Part shown: positions 37,915-47,829 of the stretch, piece after piece
How the letters are laid out: every line of letters starts with the position of its first letter
Position numbering within the stretch: the first letter of the stretch is position 1
Assembly: GCF_023100945.1 (NCBI RefSeq)
Contig: NZ_CP064689.1
Location: forward strand, 3,702,001 to 3,766,000
Direction: 5' to 3'
Length of the DNA: 64,000 bases
DNA from: Bradyrhizobium sp. 200
GTDB lineage: Bacteria; Pseudomonadota; Alphaproteobacteria; Rhizobiales; Xanthobacteraceae
Translations under genes and position numbers: made by a program
The notes under the pieces: model-generated
Told to the model about the DNA's origin: nothing
The model's database searches: none
The model's input: only the letters and a program-made list of their open reading frames with translations

Positions 37915-38463
37915 ATGCTTTGGCCGTTCAATCACTTCAGGAAACCCCGGACGCCGTTGCGCGGCACCATCGAGGCCATCTATGGCATGATCGTGACGCA
38001 GGCGCGAGAACCGTCGTTTTATCGGGACTTTGGGGTCCCGGACACGGTTAACGGCCGTTTTGACCTGCTTCTGCTGCATTTGTGGCTGGTCCTGCGCCGG
38101 CTCAAGTCGGCCGAGAGCGGCGCGGCCCTCTCGCAGGGGCTGTTCGATCATTTTTGCAACGATATGGACGATAATCTGCGCGAGATGGGGGTCGGCGACC
38201 TCACGGTGCCGAAGCGCATGCAGGCCTTCGGCGAAGCCTTCTATGGCCGGACGGCGGCCTATGACTTTGCGCTGATGGAGGGCGGCGAGGCACTGGCGCA
38301 GGCAGTGTGCAAGAATATCCTGAACGGCGAGAACATCGAAAAGGCCCGACGGCTTGCGGCCTATGCCAAGGCGGCGATGGCCGCTCTCGACCGCCTCGAC
38401 GAGGCCGCGCTGGTGAGCGGTTCGGCCAGGTTTCCCTTGCCGGAGAATGGCGCACAGCAATGA
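37915..38463 (+). CDS. ubiquinol-cytochrome c chaperone (CBP3-like)
   Basis: A 182-residue protein of the mitochondrial CBP3/UQCC1 family, which helps assemble the cytochrome bc1 complex. Motifs: FYRDFGVPDTVNGRFDLLLLHLWLV and RLKSAESGAALSQGLFDHFCNDMDDNLREMGVGDL. Overlaps the DUF177 gene by four bases. Divergent from bamE, the standard alphaproteobacterial order. Confidence 0.9.
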   Translation: MLWPFNHFRKPRTPLRGTIEAIYGMIVTQAREPSFYRDFGVPDTVNGRFDLLLLHLWLVLRRLKSAESGAALSQGLFDHFCNDMDDNLREMGVGDLTVPKRMQAFGEAFYGRTAAYDFALMEGGEALAQAVCKNILNGENIEKARRLAAYAKAAMAALDRLDEAALVSGSARFPLPENGAQQ

Positions 38464-39047
38464 GCAAGAACGAAGCAACAGAGAAGCCCGACCCATGGCG
38501 CGTCCCCGTCGCGGTGGCGCAGATACCGGAGACGGGCCTGCATCGCGACATCGAAGCCGATCAGGCCATCCGCAATGCGGTGGCCGATGTGGGCGGCTTG
38601 CGCGAGGTGCTTTCGGTGCGGGCCTCGTTCGACGTGACGCCAAAGAGCGGCGGCCGGTTCCACGTGGCCGGCCAGGTGCGGGCGCGGGTCGGGCAGACCT
38701 GTGTGGTGACGCTGGAGGAGATCGAGAACGACATCGACGAGCGGGTCGATCTGACCTTCGCGCCGCCGGAGCAGGTCCCACAGATGGCCGCGCTGGTCGA
38801 TGAGGCCGAGGAAGGCGACGAGGAGACGCCCGATCCGCCCGAGCCGATCGAGAACGGCATGATCGATCTCGGCCGGGTCGCTACCGACGCCTTGTATCTC
38901 GCGGTCGATCCATATCCGCGCAAACCCGGCGCCGTATTTGAGCCGGTGGTTGAAGTTGCTGATCCCGAGGATCACCCGTTCGCGGCGCTCAAGGCGCTCA
39001 AGCCAGAACCGAAAAAATCGGGCACTAAAAAGCCCAAGGGCAAGTAG
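38460..39047 (+). CDS. DUF177 (YceD-like) protein
   Basis: A 195-residue DUF177 protein. In other bacteria YceD is tied to 23S rRNA and L32 accumulation; its role here is inferred. The conserved core is QTCVVTLEEIENDIDERVDLTFAP, then an acidic stretch and DLGRVATDALYLAVDPYPRKPGAVF. The lysine-rich tail is common. Coupled to the chaperone gene upstream and followed, after ~300 bases, by plsX. Confidence 0.85.
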   Translation: MSKNEATEKPDPWRVPVAVAQIPETGLHRDIEADQAIRNAVADVGGLREVLSVRASFDVTPKSGGRFHVAGQVRARVGQTCVVTLEEIENDIDERVDLTFAPPEQVPQMAALVDEAEEGDEETPDPPEPIENGMIDLGRVATDALYLAVDPYPRKPGAVFEPVVEVADPEDHPFAALKALKPEPKKSGTKKPKGK

Positions 39048-39349
39048 CCGGCAGTTAAAGTGACCGGCGAAGCTGCCACCGGTTTCAGGCGGCTGTCCTG
39101 TCTCGCCAATAATCCTTCGTAAGATATTGAATTATATAGAGATATTTTGTATTCTTGATTTCGGGCCACAGCGCTTCTCTTTCGCCAAAGATGGAGGTCA
39201 AGAGGTTGTGTCGGGACAGGGACACGCTATTGTCGCGGCCCGGCGGAGGCGCGGGGATGCACCTTTTGCCGAGCACCGCGTAGGGGTGCCATTCCAGTGC
39301 GCGGCCGGGCTCTCCGAAGGCCGCAAGAGATCAGGTTTCCGGGACGTTC
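39048..39349. other. intergenic region before plsX, no gene seen
   Basis: 302 bases with an A/T-rich core (about 39118-39160: AAGATATTGAATTATATAGA) likely to hold the plsX promoter. No convincing small gene or terminator seen. Confidence 0.4.
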
Positions 39350-40387
39350 ATGCCGCAAAAGGTTCGAATCGCGCTTGACGCCATGGGTGGCGATGTCGGC
39401 GCATCGGTCGTCATTCCCGGCGCCGCCATCTCTTTGAAACGGCATCCCGACAGCGAATTTCTGCTCTATGGCGACAGCAAGCAGATCGACGAGCAACTCG
39501 CCATGCATCCGGCGCTCAGGAAGGCCTCGCGCGTGGTCCACACCGACGTCACCGTCAGCATGCACGACAAGCCGAGCCAGGCGCTGCGCCGCGGCCGCAA
39601 GAACTCGTCGATGTGGCTTGCGATCGACGCGGTGAAGAAGGGCGAGGCCGACGTCGCGGTTTCCGCCGGTAATACCGGCGCGCTGATGGCGATGGCGCGC
39701 TTCCATCTGCACACCATGCCCGGCATCGACCGGCCGGCCATTGCCGGCGTATGGCCAACGTCGCGCGGCGATTCCGTCGTGCTCGATCTCGGTGCCAGCA
39801 TCGGCGGCGATGCGCATCATTTGGTGTCGCTTGCGATCATGGGTAGCGCGATGGCGAGCGTGCTGTTCGGCCTGAAGCGTCCGACCGTGGGATTGCTCAA
39901 TATCGGGGTCGAGGAGGTCAAGGGCGGTGAGGAGATTCGCAAGGCGTCGGAGCAGCTCCGCGCGATGAATCTTCCGGAGCTCGAGTATGTCGGCTTCGTC
40001 GAGGGCGACGGGATCGGCGCGGGCGCGGCTGACGTGATCGTGTCGGAAGGTTTCAGCGGCAACATCGCGTTGAAGGCCGCCGAAGGGACTGCGCGCCAGA
40101 TGGCGGATTTCCTGCGCAGCGCGATGGCGAGTAGCTGGCAGTCCAAGATCGGCTATCTGTTCGCCCGCAGCGCCTTCAAGGCGCTCCGTGACAAGCTCGA
40201 CCCCAACAAATCCAATGGGGGTGTTTTGCTTGGATTGAAAGGTGTAGTTGTCAAAAGCCATGGCGGAATCAACGCCGAGGGCTTTGCCTACGCAGTCGAT
40301 GTTGGCTATGAGATGGTCCGCTGCGATCTCCTCACCAAGATCAGTGCGCTGGCACAGGCGCAGATCGCGCAGGAGGTTGTGTCGTGA
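39350..40387 (+). CDS. plsX: phosphate acyltransferase PlsX
   Basis: PlsX makes acyl-phosphate from acyl-ACP for phospholipid synthesis, peripheral to the inner membrane. 345 residues. Signatures: [20 protein letters not shown] at the N-terminus, [13 protein letters not shown] and [21 protein letters not shown]. Overlaps fabH by four bases (GTGA). Confidence 0.96.
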   Translation: MPQKVRIALDAMGGDVGASVVIPGAAISLKRHPDSEFLLYGDSKQIDEQLAMHPALRKASRVVHTDVTVSMHDKPSQALRRGRKNSSMWLAIDAVKKGEADVAVSAGNTGALMAMARFHLHTMPGIDRPAIAGVWPTSRGDSVVLDLGASIGGDAHHLVSLAIMGSAMASVLFGLKRPTVGLLNIGVEEVKGGEEIRKASEQLRAMNLPELEYVGFVEGDGIGAGAADVIVSEGFSGNIALKAAEGTARQMADFLRSAMASSWQSKIGYLFARSAFKALRDKLDPNKSNGGVLLGLKGVVVKSHGGINAEGFAYAVDVGYEMVRCDLLTKISALAQAQIAQEVVS

Positions 40388-41361
40388 CTGCAATACGTTC
40401 GGTCGTACTCGGCTGCGGTTCATATTTGCCGGAGCGGATTCTGACCAATGCCGAATTGGCGAGCCGCATTGATACATCCGACGAGTGGATCGTGCAGCGC
40501 ACCGGCATCCGCCAGCGCCACGTCGCCGCCGAGGGCGAGTTCACCTCGCACCTGGCGATCAAGGCTGCGCGCGCGGCGCTGCATCATGCGAGGCTCGACG
40601 CCCAGGCGATCGACCTGATCGTGCTGGCGACTTCGACGCCGGACAACACCTTTCCGGCCACCGCGGTGGCGGTGCAGGAGGGCCTTGGCATCAACCACGG
40701 CGCTGCCTTCGACCTGCAAGCGGTCTGCTCCGGCTTCGTCTTTGCGTTGGCGACCGCCGACAATTTCCTGCGCGCGGGCAATTACAAGCGTGCGCTGGTG
40801 ATCGGCGCCGAGACCTTTTCGCGGATTCTGGACTGGAACGACCGCGGCACCTGCGTGCTGTTCGGCGATGGCGCCGGCGCGGTCGTGCTGGAGGCGCAGA
40901 CGGAGCCGGGCAAATCGAGCGACCGCGGCGTGCTGACGACGCATTTGCGTTCCGACGGCCGCCACAAGTCGAAGCTCTATGTCGATGGCGGCCCGTCCTC
41001 GACCCAGACCGTCGGCCTTTTACGGATGGAAGGCCGCGAGGTGTTCAAGCACGCGGTCGGCATGATCACCGATGTGATCGTCGATGCCTTTAACGCCACC
41101 GGCCTGACGGCCGACGACATCGACTGGTTCATCCCGCACCAGGCCAACAAGCGAATCATCGATGCTTCGGCGCACAAGCTTCATATTGCACCGCAGAAAG
41201 TGGTGCTGACCGTCGATCAGCACGGCAACACGTCGGCGGCCTCGATTCCGCTGGCGCTTGCGGTTGCCGTCAAGGACGGGCGCGTGAAGAAAGGCGATCT
41301 GGTGCTGTTTGAAGCCATGGGCGGCGGCTTCACCTGGGGTTCCGCCCTCGTGCGCTGGTAA
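40384..41361 (+). CDS. fabH: beta-ketoacyl-ACP synthase III
   Basis: FabH starts fatty-acid chains by condensing acetyl-CoA with malonyl-ACP. 325 residues with the complete triad C115 (AVCSGF), H252 (PHQAN) and N282 (HGNTSAAS). GTG start inside the plsX stop, so coupled. Order plsX-fabH-ihfA-merR is conserved in alphaproteobacteria. Confidence 0.97.
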   Translation: MTAIRSVVLGCGSYLPERILTNAELASRIDTSDEWIVQRTGIRQRHVAAEGEFTSHLAIKAARAALHHARLDAQAIDLIVLATSTPDNTFPATAVAVQEGLGINHGAAFDLQAVCSGFVFALATADNFLRAGNYKRALVIGAETFSRILDWNDRGTCVLFGDGAGAVVLEAQTEPGKSSDRGVLTTHLRSDGRHKSKLYVDGGPSSTQTVGLLRMEGREVFKHAVGMITDVIVDAFNATGLTADDIDWFIPHQANKRIIDASAHKLHIAPQKVVLTVDQHGNTSAASIPLALAVAVKDGRVKKGDLVLFEAMGGGFTWGSALVRW

Positions 41362-41492
41362 GCGCTGCGTGAAAGTACCGACTAAAATTGTACACTTGTT
41401 CCATGCGTGTGCATGATGGTGGCTGTTGACCATTGCGTGCTAACCTCATAATTTCAGGGAATAAATTGTTCGCCGAGAGTGCGGGGCAGGCG

Positions 41493-41822
41493 ATGACCGG
41501 GACCGGAAAAACAGTCACACGTGTCGATTTGTGCGAGGCGGTCTACCAAAAGGTCGGCCTGTCGCGAACGGAATCGTCGGCGTTTGTCGAGCTCGTTTTG
41601 AAAGAGATCACCGATTGCCTGGAGAAGGGCGAGACGGTGAAGCTATCGTCGTTCGGCTCGTTCATGGTGCGCAAGAAGGGTCAACGTATCGGACGTAACC
41701 CGAAGACAGGTACGGAAGTGCCGATCTCGCCACGGCGCGTGATGGTGTTCAAGCCATCGGCCATTCTGAAGCAGCGGATCAACGGCCACGCGCCCGGCAA
41801 TGGCGAAGGCAAGGCTGACTAG
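41493..41822 (+). CDS. ihfA: integration host factor alpha subunit
   Basis: IHF-alpha pairs with IHF-beta to bend DNA at promoters, origins and att sites. 109 residues: [19 protein letters not shown] at the N-terminus, then [24 protein letters not shown] (DNA-binding arm). Start at MTGTGKT; the longer start (41433) adds an atypical leader. The stop lies inside a 13 bp tandem repeat array. Confidence 0.95.
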   Translation: MTGTGKTVTRVDLCEAVYQKVGLSRTESSAFVELVLKEITDCLEKGETVKLSSFGSFMVRKKGQRIGRNPKTGTEVPISPRRVMVFKPSAILKQRINGHAPGNGEGKAD

Positions 41823-41898
41823 CAAGGCTCACTAGCAAGGCTGTATGCAAGACCGAGTACAGGGATCGCGTACGAAGGCCGCGTAGCAAGACCGCGTA
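41809..41898. repeat. 13 bp degenerate tandem repeat, seven units
   Basis: Units of the form GCAAGGCTCACTA / GCAAGACCGCGTA run head to tail from inside the ihfA stop to ~38 bases before merR. Six are 13 bases and one is 12. The last three have drifted to ...CGCGTA. No function known. Confidence 0.8.
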
Positions 41899-41935
41899 AT
41901 CGTCTTAGACAACATCAGTTGAGAGGAGCGAGCAT

Positions 41936-42496
41936 TTGGACAAAGCGCCGGATGCGTTCCGTACCATCAGCGAAGTCGCTGAAGAGCTCGACATTCCCCA
42001 GCACGTGCTGCGGTTTTGGGAGACGCGGTTCGCCCAGATCAAGCCGATGAAGCGAAGCGGCGGGCGGCGTTACTACCGCCCCGACGACGTCGACCTGCTC
42101 AAGGGCATCCGCCGCCTGCTGTACGGCGAGGGCTACACCATCCGCGGCGTGCAGCGGATCCTCAAGGAGCACGGCATCAAGTCGGTGCAGGGCCTTGCCG
42201 ACCAGGCTTCCGCCGTCACGTTCGGCGCGGTCGAGGAGGCGATCGGTCTCAGCCTGCAGGAGCCCGAGGAGGACGAGCGCGAGACGCCGATCGTCGGTGC
42301 CGACGACGAGGATTACGAGACCGAAGAGAAGGAAATCGACTACCGCTTTGTCGATACCGACGATGACGGCATTTTGCTGCCATTCGCCAAGGGGAAGCCC
42401 GGCCCATCGGACGAAGACCGCGAACGCCTCGAACGGGTGTTGCAGGATCTCGTCGCCTGCCGGCAATTGCTCGATAACGCCATGAAGGACGGCTGA
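41936..42496 (+). CDS. MerR-family regulator of the fabH-ihfA locus
   Basis: A 186-residue MerR-type protein. The HTH reads [23 protein letters not shown], followed by [25 protein letters not shown], then a long acidic tail ([24 protein letters not shown]). TTG start, with GAGAGGAG 8-15 bases upstream. Found next to ihfA throughout this group; target genes unknown. No metal-binding cysteines. Confidence 0.9.
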   Translation: MDKAPDAFRTISEVAEELDIPQHVLRFWETRFAQIKPMKRSGGRRYYRPDDVDLLKGIRRLLYGEGYTIRGVQRILKEHGIKSVQGLADQASAVTFGAVEEAIGLSLQEPEEDERETPIVGADDEDYETEEKEIDYRFVDTDDDGILLPFAKGKPGPSDEDRERLERVLQDLVACRQLLDNAMKDG

Positions 42497-42583
42497 GGGA
42501 GCGGGAACTGGTCGGCTGCCGGCCGCAAAGAGGCCGCTCGCGCGCCTTGCGCCGGGCCGTGATCGCAGCTAATGGAACGGCAT

Positions 42584-42661
42584 CGGAGCGTGGCGCAGCC
42601 CGGTTAGCGCACTAGTCTGGGAGACTAGGGGTCGGAGGTTCAAATCCTCTCGCTCCGACCA
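42584..42661 (+). tRNA. tRNA-Pro(GGG)
   Basis: Full cloverleaf: acceptor CGGAGCG/CGCTCCG, anticodon stem CTAGT/ACTAG with loop CTGGGAG (anticodon GGG), T-loop TTCAAAT, discriminator A and encoded CCA. No copy of its 3' end was seen elsewhere in the window, so it is not an obvious island site here. Confidence 0.96.
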
Positions 42662-42720
42662 ATTTTCGACAATACCTTCAGCCGGTTATAGAACTCCCGC
42701 GTGGCGCCCACCGGCACGGC

Positions 42721-43944
42721 CTATTTTTTCGGGCGCTCCGAAAAAGCCGTCTCGATCACGTCGCCGATCAGTTGCCAGGTGCGGCCATCGAATTGAATCA
42801 GCCGCATCTGCTTGATCGGCTGGTAATTGTCCGGGCTGGTGTTGATCTTGATGCCGGGCAGCAGGACTGAGACCTCGAAATCCCCGAGCGAGGCGGCCTG
42901 CCGCATGATGTTCTCGCGCGAGAGATCATTGCCGCATTGCTGGAGCACCTGCGTGAGCGTCTCGGCTGCCGCGTAGCCGTAGAGGGCGGCGCTGCTGCGC
43001 TTGTCTCCCTTGGGATAATATTTGTCCATGAAGGCCAGCCAGCGCTGGATCGCCGGATCGTCTTTCCACGCCGGATCGCCGGGATCCTTGAGGAAAGCGG
43101 CCGAGATCACGCCGGCAGAGGTCTGCACGCCGGCCGGTGTCAATGAGTTGCCGATCGAGGCGGCCGCACCGTTCAAAAGAAACGCCGGGTGCCAGCGGAA
43201 ATCCGCGGCCAAACGGATCGCCTGCGAGGCCGTGCTGGGCACGCCTGCAAAAACAAGGATGTCGGCGCCCGCTCGCTTCAGGATCGAGACGTGCCCGTCG
43301 ATATGGGCATCCGCAATATCAAAGGCGACGCCAACGAGGATCAAGCGGGTCATATCGCCGAGCCCGTCCTGAATTCCCTTGTACAGCTCACGGCCGAACT
43401 CATCGTTCTGCCAAAGCACCACGATCTTGCGTTGCGGATACGAGGCCTGGATGAAATTGGCGTAGATGCGTCCCTCGGCCGGGAACGACGGTTGCCAGCC
43501 CATGGTCCAGGGAAACGCCTTGGGATCGCTGAACTCCGCAGCGCCGGAGGCAACGAATAGTTGGGGAACCTTCCTCTCATTCAGGTAGCGGCGCACCGCA
43601 AGGTTTCCCGGCGTTCCAAACGAGCCGAACATCAAGTGGACATTCTCGCGCTCGACCAGTCCGCGCGTCAGGTCAAGCGCGATGGTGGGATCTGAATTGT
43701 CATCGTAGGAAATGAAACGAATCTTGCGGCCGTTGATGCCGCCGCGCTCGTTGATCATGTCGAAATACGCGGCTTCGGCCTTGCCGATCGCGGCAAATTC
43801 GGACAATGCCCCGGTGTAGGGCATCAGATTGCCGATGCGGATTTCGCCGTCGTCAGCGGATTGTGCCGCGCGTTCCGGAGACATCGCACCCAACGATGTC
43901 AACGCGATCACGAAGGCGAGCAGCATCCGGCCTGCCACGTTCAT
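42721..43944 (-). CDS. ABC-transporter substrate-binding protein (Liv/branched-chain type)
   Basis: A 407-residue periplasmic binding protein of the peripla_BP_6 type. Signal peptide MLLAFVIALTSLGAMSP, then IRIGNLMPYTGALSEFAAIGKAEAAYFDMINERGG. No permease or ATPase genes adjoin. Ligand unknown; the family ranges from amino acids to aromatic acids. Confidence 0.9.
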   Translation of the reverse strand: MNVAGRMLLAFVIALTSLGAMSPERAAQSADDGEIRIGNLMPYTGALSEFAAIGKAEAAYFDMINERGGINGRKIRFISYDDNSDPTIALDLTRGLVERENVHLMFGSFGTPGNLAVRRYLNERKVPQLFVASGAAEFSDPKAFPWTMGWQPSFPAEGRIYANFIQASYPQRKIVVLWQNDEFGRELYKGIQDGLGDMTRLILVGVAFDIADAHIDGHVSILKRAGADILVFAGVPSTASQAIRLAADFRWHPAFLLNGAAASIGNSLTPAGVQTSAGVISAAFLKDPGDPAWKDDPAIQRWLAFMDKYYPKGDKRSSAALYGYAAAETLTQVLQQCGNDLSRENIMRQAASLGDFEVSVLLPGIKINTSPDNYQPIKQMRLIQFDGRTWQLIGDVIETAFSERPKK

Positions 43945-44332
43945 TGTACCGCCCTCGATACGTCGGCTTTTTCAGCGTGAGGGGAATAACGGGATTGCTA
44001 ACGGAAGATCCCGCGTCGTGGTTCCATCCTCGAGGCAGCGCGTCCGGCGACAGGGTCTATCATCTGCTTCATACCCCATTGACATAGGTCAAGGGTTTTT
44101 GATCCCGGCACGCTGGCGGTTCTTGCGGTGCGACGGCCGGTAGAGGGCAGTTGTTACAATCAGGCGACGTCCGCCCGGTCTCGATGGCAAAAAGCCTGGA
44201 CGCTTTGAATCGCGGGCCGGTCCCGGGTAAGTTCGCCTTAACCCCGTCCACGCATCGATCCGCGGTTAACGTTTCCGGCACACTCATAGTGTTATGGATA
44301 CCCTGAGCACAACTTGTGCAGGGCGTTTAGCC
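43945..44332. other. divergent intergenic region
   Basis: 388 bases between the binding protein and the paralogue pair. No gene recognised. It must carry promoters for both directions, but no clear operator or repeat was seen. Confidence 0.35.
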
Positions 44333-44914
44333 ATGAATTTCTTGATGCGCGCGGCGTTTGTTTTGGGCGGCATTTTCCTGGGTATCAATTTGATCAACTA
44401 TTTTGTCCTGGGCCACACCGGGGATTATCTGCCAGGGGGCGAACGAATGGGCGAATGGAAACAGGCCAAGATACGGGAGGCCTGTTATCCCGCACTCGAG
44501 AGCCCGGAGAAGGACGGACAACTGCCGAAGCTTTCGACCGACAAACATCGCGTCGACTGGCGGGATCTCAACCGGGCGATCGAAATGACGGCGGCGCTGA
44601 ACTGCTATCTCGTCACGCATCCAAACGCGATATGCGAACGGAACAATCGCGCCTACATCGTCGATTCCATCAATCGCTATTTTGCCAAGTTCGATGAAAT
44701 GATCGACGTCGCGAAGCGATATGGCGAATCCGAAATATCCACCGTCAGGAATCTTTGGGATAGCCCGCGCAACCGCGCGATCAGTGCCGCGCTGGCGACG
44801 GACGCCAGCAATGGGCGGTTGATCAAGGCTGATTTCGGCTGGACGGTGCCGGCGGCAATGAAGCCGATGCTCGATCGGTACAAGGGCACGACCGACAACT
44901 GCCCCAGGGCCTAG
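44333..44914 (+). CDS. membrane-anchored protein of unknown function (paralogue 1)
   Basis: A 193-residue protein with one N-terminal membrane segment (AAFVLGGIFLGINLINYFVL) and a soluble, probably periplasmic, domain. It shares a pattern with the next gene product: LNC, a spaced C, NRA, an FFA-like helix, then (K/A)ADFG and a final cysteine. The start at 44333 puts the hydrophobic segment at the N-terminus; 44294 is possible. No domain recognised. Confidence 0.65.
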   Translation: MNFLMRAAFVLGGIFLGINLINYFVLGHTGDYLPGGERMGEWKQAKIREACYPALESPEKDGQLPKLSTDKHRVDWRDLNRAIEMTAALNCYLVTHPNAICERNNRAYIVDSINRYFAKFDEMIDVAKRYGESEISTVRNLWDSPRNRAISAALATDASNGRLIKADFGWTVPAAMKPMLDRYKGTTDNCPRA

Positions 44915-44931
44915 CCGCAGGATATTGAAAA

Positions 44932-45609
44932 TTGATCGGCGAAATTTTCAGACTCATTCGCGTGCCCGCCATCGCTTTCGTCGGCGGCTTCCTTGTGGTC
45001 GGCGGGTGGATGTGGGCGCCGAAAATATCGAATCTGATCCAAAGCCTGTTTTCGGGCGGGCCCAGTGTTTCGCTGTTTGCCGACATGAATCGTATCGGCC
45101 GGCCGGAGGTCGCGCCGGTCGTGCGAAGCTGTATCTTCAAAGTGGTGGACGTCGGTCCGGACGCACAAAAGATGGAGCCAAGTGCAGCGTACTTCATCCT
45201 AAAGGCTGGCACCATGCAGGCGAACGTTTCCGCCGCGCTTGGCAAGTCAGACAGATGGTCTGAAAGCCAGACGATCAATCTGGCCACCTCTTGGGGAGAA
45301 CTGGCGAACTGCATTTACGCCCAGGACGATCGCGAACTATGTGATCCCGATAACCGCGCCGCGGCTGTAGAGGCCACCACGAAGTTCTTTGCCTTTGCCA
45401 AGCAGACAGAGGGCTCCACCGGCAAGCCGGCGATATCCGCCAGTGCCGCACGTGTACTCGAAGGGTTCGGGGACCGTCTGCTGATCATGCTCAAGAACCA
45501 CCGTCGCTATGGCACGCTTGTTGCCGCTGATTTCGGCAGCTTCGCGCCGTCCGAGATCATGCGGATCATGCGTGAGGAGAAAGAGACCCGCGATATCTGC
45601 AAGCGTTGA
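44932..45609 (+). CDS. membrane-anchored protein of unknown function (paralogue 2)
   Basis: A 225-residue protein starting at a TTG after AGGAT, 17 bases behind its neighbour. N-terminal membrane segment (AIAFVGGFLVVGGWMW), then a soluble domain similar to paralogue 1: LANCIYAQDDRELCDPDNRAA against LNCYLVTHPNAICERNNRA, and LVAADFG against LIKADFG. A diverged tandem duplication is the simplest explanation. Function unknown. Confidence 0.65.
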   Translation: MIGEIFRLIRVPAIAFVGGFLVVGGWMWAPKISNLIQSLFSGGPSVSLFADMNRIGRPEVAPVVRSCIFKVVDVGPDAQKMEPSAAYFILKAGTMQANVSAALGKSDRWSESQTINLATSWGELANCIYAQDDRELCDPDNRAAAVEATTKFFAFAKQTEGSTGKPAISASAARVLEGFGDRLLIMLKNHRRYGTLVAADFGSFAPSEIMRIMREEKETRDICKR

Positions 45610-45802
45610 TGGCCGGGCGGTGAAATATTGCGGGCTGCGAGCGCCGGGCCTGCTTTGATCGACAGCCAATTCACGCGGCGTTTCCGATACCCTGCCGTGC
45701 CAATTCCGCAACTGGAAAGCTGTCCCGACATCCCATAGGCTAGCGCCGCCGGAAAGCGGGGATACACCCGTTGGCAGGGAATCGAAACGCGAGGGCCGAC
45801 CC

Positions 45803-46708
45803 ATGAAAGCACGTCCCACCGGCGTGATACCGCCGATGACCACGCCGTTCCGGAAAGATGGCGAGATCGATTTCAAACAGGTCGCACCCCAGGTCGACTG
45901 GCTGATCGGCGCCGGCAGCCACGGCATGGCGGCCGGCGGCTCGACCGGTGAGGGGCATACGCTCGATCACGAGGAGTATCGTGACCTGATGGCGGCAACC
46001 GTGGAAGCCGCGAAAGGGCGCGCGCCCGTGATTGCCGGCATCATCGTCGATTCCACCCGCGACGCGATCCGTCGCGGCAGACTGGTGCGCGACATGAACG
46101 TCGCAGCACTTCAAGTGACGCCGGTGCATTATCTGTTCAAGCCGGACGAGCAGGCGATGGTCGATCACTTCCGCCGCATGGCCGATGAAACCGGCATGCC
46201 TGTGATCATCTACAACGTGGTGCCGTGGTCCTATCTCTCGCCTGCGCTTTTGACGCGGATCATGAACGAGGTGCCGCTGGTCGTCGGCGTCAAGCAGAGC
46301 GCGGGCGATTTGAAACTGTTTGCCGATCTCATGATGATGGCGCCGGACAAATTGATCTACAGCGCCGTCGACGCGCTGATGTATCCGTCCTACGCGCTCG
46401 GCGCGCATGGATCGATTGCGGCGATCCTGAGCGCCGCGCCGCACGCTTCCGTCGAACTCTGGAACGTCGTCAAGGCTGGCAATCATGTTCGCGCGCTGGA
46501 GCTGCACAAGAAATTGCTGACGATGTGGAACGCCATTGTCTCGGACAATCTGCCGGCGTGCACGCGCTACGCGCAGTCGCTGCAGGGGCTGCCGGTGACA
46601 TTCTCGCGCGCACCGATGCCGGAAGCTTCCCCGGCGCAACAGGCCGCGATCAGGAAGGCGCTGGAGGGATTGGGCGCGCTGGGTGGCTCTCGCGAGGCGG
46701 CGGAGTAA
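45803..46708 (+). CDS. dihydrodipicolinate-synthase family aldolase
   Basis: A 301-residue TIM-barrel lyase of the DapA/NAL family. Schiff-base lysine K164 (VVGVKQSAGD), Y137 (IIYNVV), and the substrate loop GGSTGEGHTL at 45-54. The lack of lysine-pathway neighbours and the GGSTGEG loop fit a catabolic or unassigned member rather than dapA itself. Followed by an SDR gene, perhaps the same pathway. Confidence 0.88.
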   Translation: MKARPTGVIPPMTTPFRKDGEIDFKQVAPQVDWLIGAGSHGMAAGGSTGEGHTLDHEEYRDLMAATVEAAKGRAPVIAGIIVDSTRDAIRRGRLVRDMNVAALQVTPVHYLFKPDEQAMVDHFRRMADETGMPVIIYNVVPWSYLSPALLTRIMNEVPLVVGVKQSAGDLKLFADLMMMAPDKLIYSAVDALMYPSYALGAHGSIAAILSAAPHASVELWNVVKAGNHVRALELHKKLLTMWNAIVSDNLPACTRYAQSLQGLPVTFSRAPMPEASPAQQAAIRKALEGLGALGGSREAAE

Positions 46709-46860
46709 TTCCGCCGCGCGAAAACGTCCATGAGACAATCGAGCCGCCCCGTCTCGCGGGCGGCTTTACCGGCAGTCGCGAACTGTTACTGTCCTGTTCG
46801 CACAGGCTCCATTGCCATGAGGCCCCAACTCAAAATTGAAAACCCGAGGTAACGATCTCA

Positions 46861-47829
46861 ATGAAGGACTTTGCCGGAAAGTTTGCCGTGATCACCGGAG
46901 GCGGCACAGGCATGGGCCGCGAACTCGCGCGCCAGCTCGTGGCCGAAGGCTGCAATGTCGCGATGTGCGACGTCTCGGTGGAGGCGATGGCCGAGACCAA
47001 GCGGCTGTGCGAAGCTTCAAGGCTGCCGCAGGGCCTTCGCGTCACCACCCATGTCGCCGACGTCTCGATCGAGAACCATCTCCAGCGTTTTCGTGACGAG
47101 CTGATCGAGCAACAGGCGACCGACAAGATTCATCTGCTGTTCAACAATGCCGGCATTGGCGGCGGCGGAAGCCTGTTCACCAACACGCGCGAGCAGTGGG
47201 AACGTACCTTCAACATCTGCTGGGGCGGCGTCTATCTCGGTGTCCGCACTTTCCTGCCGCTGATGATGAGGGCGGACGAAGCCCACATCGTCAACACATC
47301 GAGCGTCAATGGCTTTTGGGCCACCGTCGGCATGGGCGCGCCGCACACCGCCTACAGCGCCGCCAAGTTCGCGGTGAAGGGATTTACCGAAGCCTTGATG
47401 ACTGACCTCCAGCTCAACGCACCCCATATCAAATGCTCGGTTGTGATGCCCGGGCATATCGGCACGTCGATCGTTTCCAATTCGCGCAAGATCCAGAGCG
47501 GGACAGAATCCGAGCAATTGAGCGCGAACGAGATACTAGCGACGCGGCAACGCCTGAACGGCATGGGTATCGACACCAAGCCGATGTCGGACGAGGATAT
47601 CCAGCAGATCGCGCTCGATCGCGCGCGGACGTTCCGCGACGAGGCGCCGACGACGGCCTCGGCCGCGGCGAAAATCATCCTCGACGGCGTCAAGGCCGAG
47701 CGCTGGCGTATCCTGGTCGGTGACGACGCCCACAAGCTCGACGAACGCGTGCGGAAGACGCCGGAGGAGGCCTATACGCCGGAGTTCTTCCGGAGCTTCG
47801 CGGAGGAGGTCGGCTGGCGGCTGGGCTGA
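46861..47829 (+). CDS. short-chain dehydrogenase/reductase
   Basis: A 322-residue NAD(P)-dependent SDR: TGGGTGMGREL (cofactor), NNAGIGG, S147/S148, and the catalytic Y165-x3-K169 (AYSAAKF). The C-terminal ~70 residues (WRILVGDDAHKLDERVRKTPEEA) extend the classical fold and recur as a remnant at 52395-52560. Substrate unknown. GAGGT precedes the start. Confidence 0.92.
   Translation: MKDFAGKFAVITGGGTGMGRELARQLVAEGCNVAMCDVSVEAMAETKRLCEASRLPQGLRVTTHVADVSIENHLQRFRDELIEQQATDKIHLLFNNAGIGGGGSLFTNTREQWERTFNICWGGVYLGVRTFLPLMMRADEAHIVNTSSVNGFWATVGMGAPHTAYSAAKFAVKGFTEALMTDLQLNAPHIKCSVVMPGHIGTSIVSNSRKIQSGTESEQLSANEILATRQRLNGMGIDTKPMSDEDIQQIALDRARTFRDEAPTTASAAAKIILDGVKAERWRILVGDDAHKLDERVRKTPEEAYTPEFFRSFAEEVGWRLG

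Noticed and set aside
42584..42661. tRNA-Pro as an integration site
   Set aside because: No second copy of the tRNA 3' end in the window and the flanking genes are ordinary chromosomal ones.
45803..46708. Calling this gene dapA
   Set aside because: The family is right, but the context lacks lysine genes and the DapA family includes many catabolic members, so a symbol would overstate.
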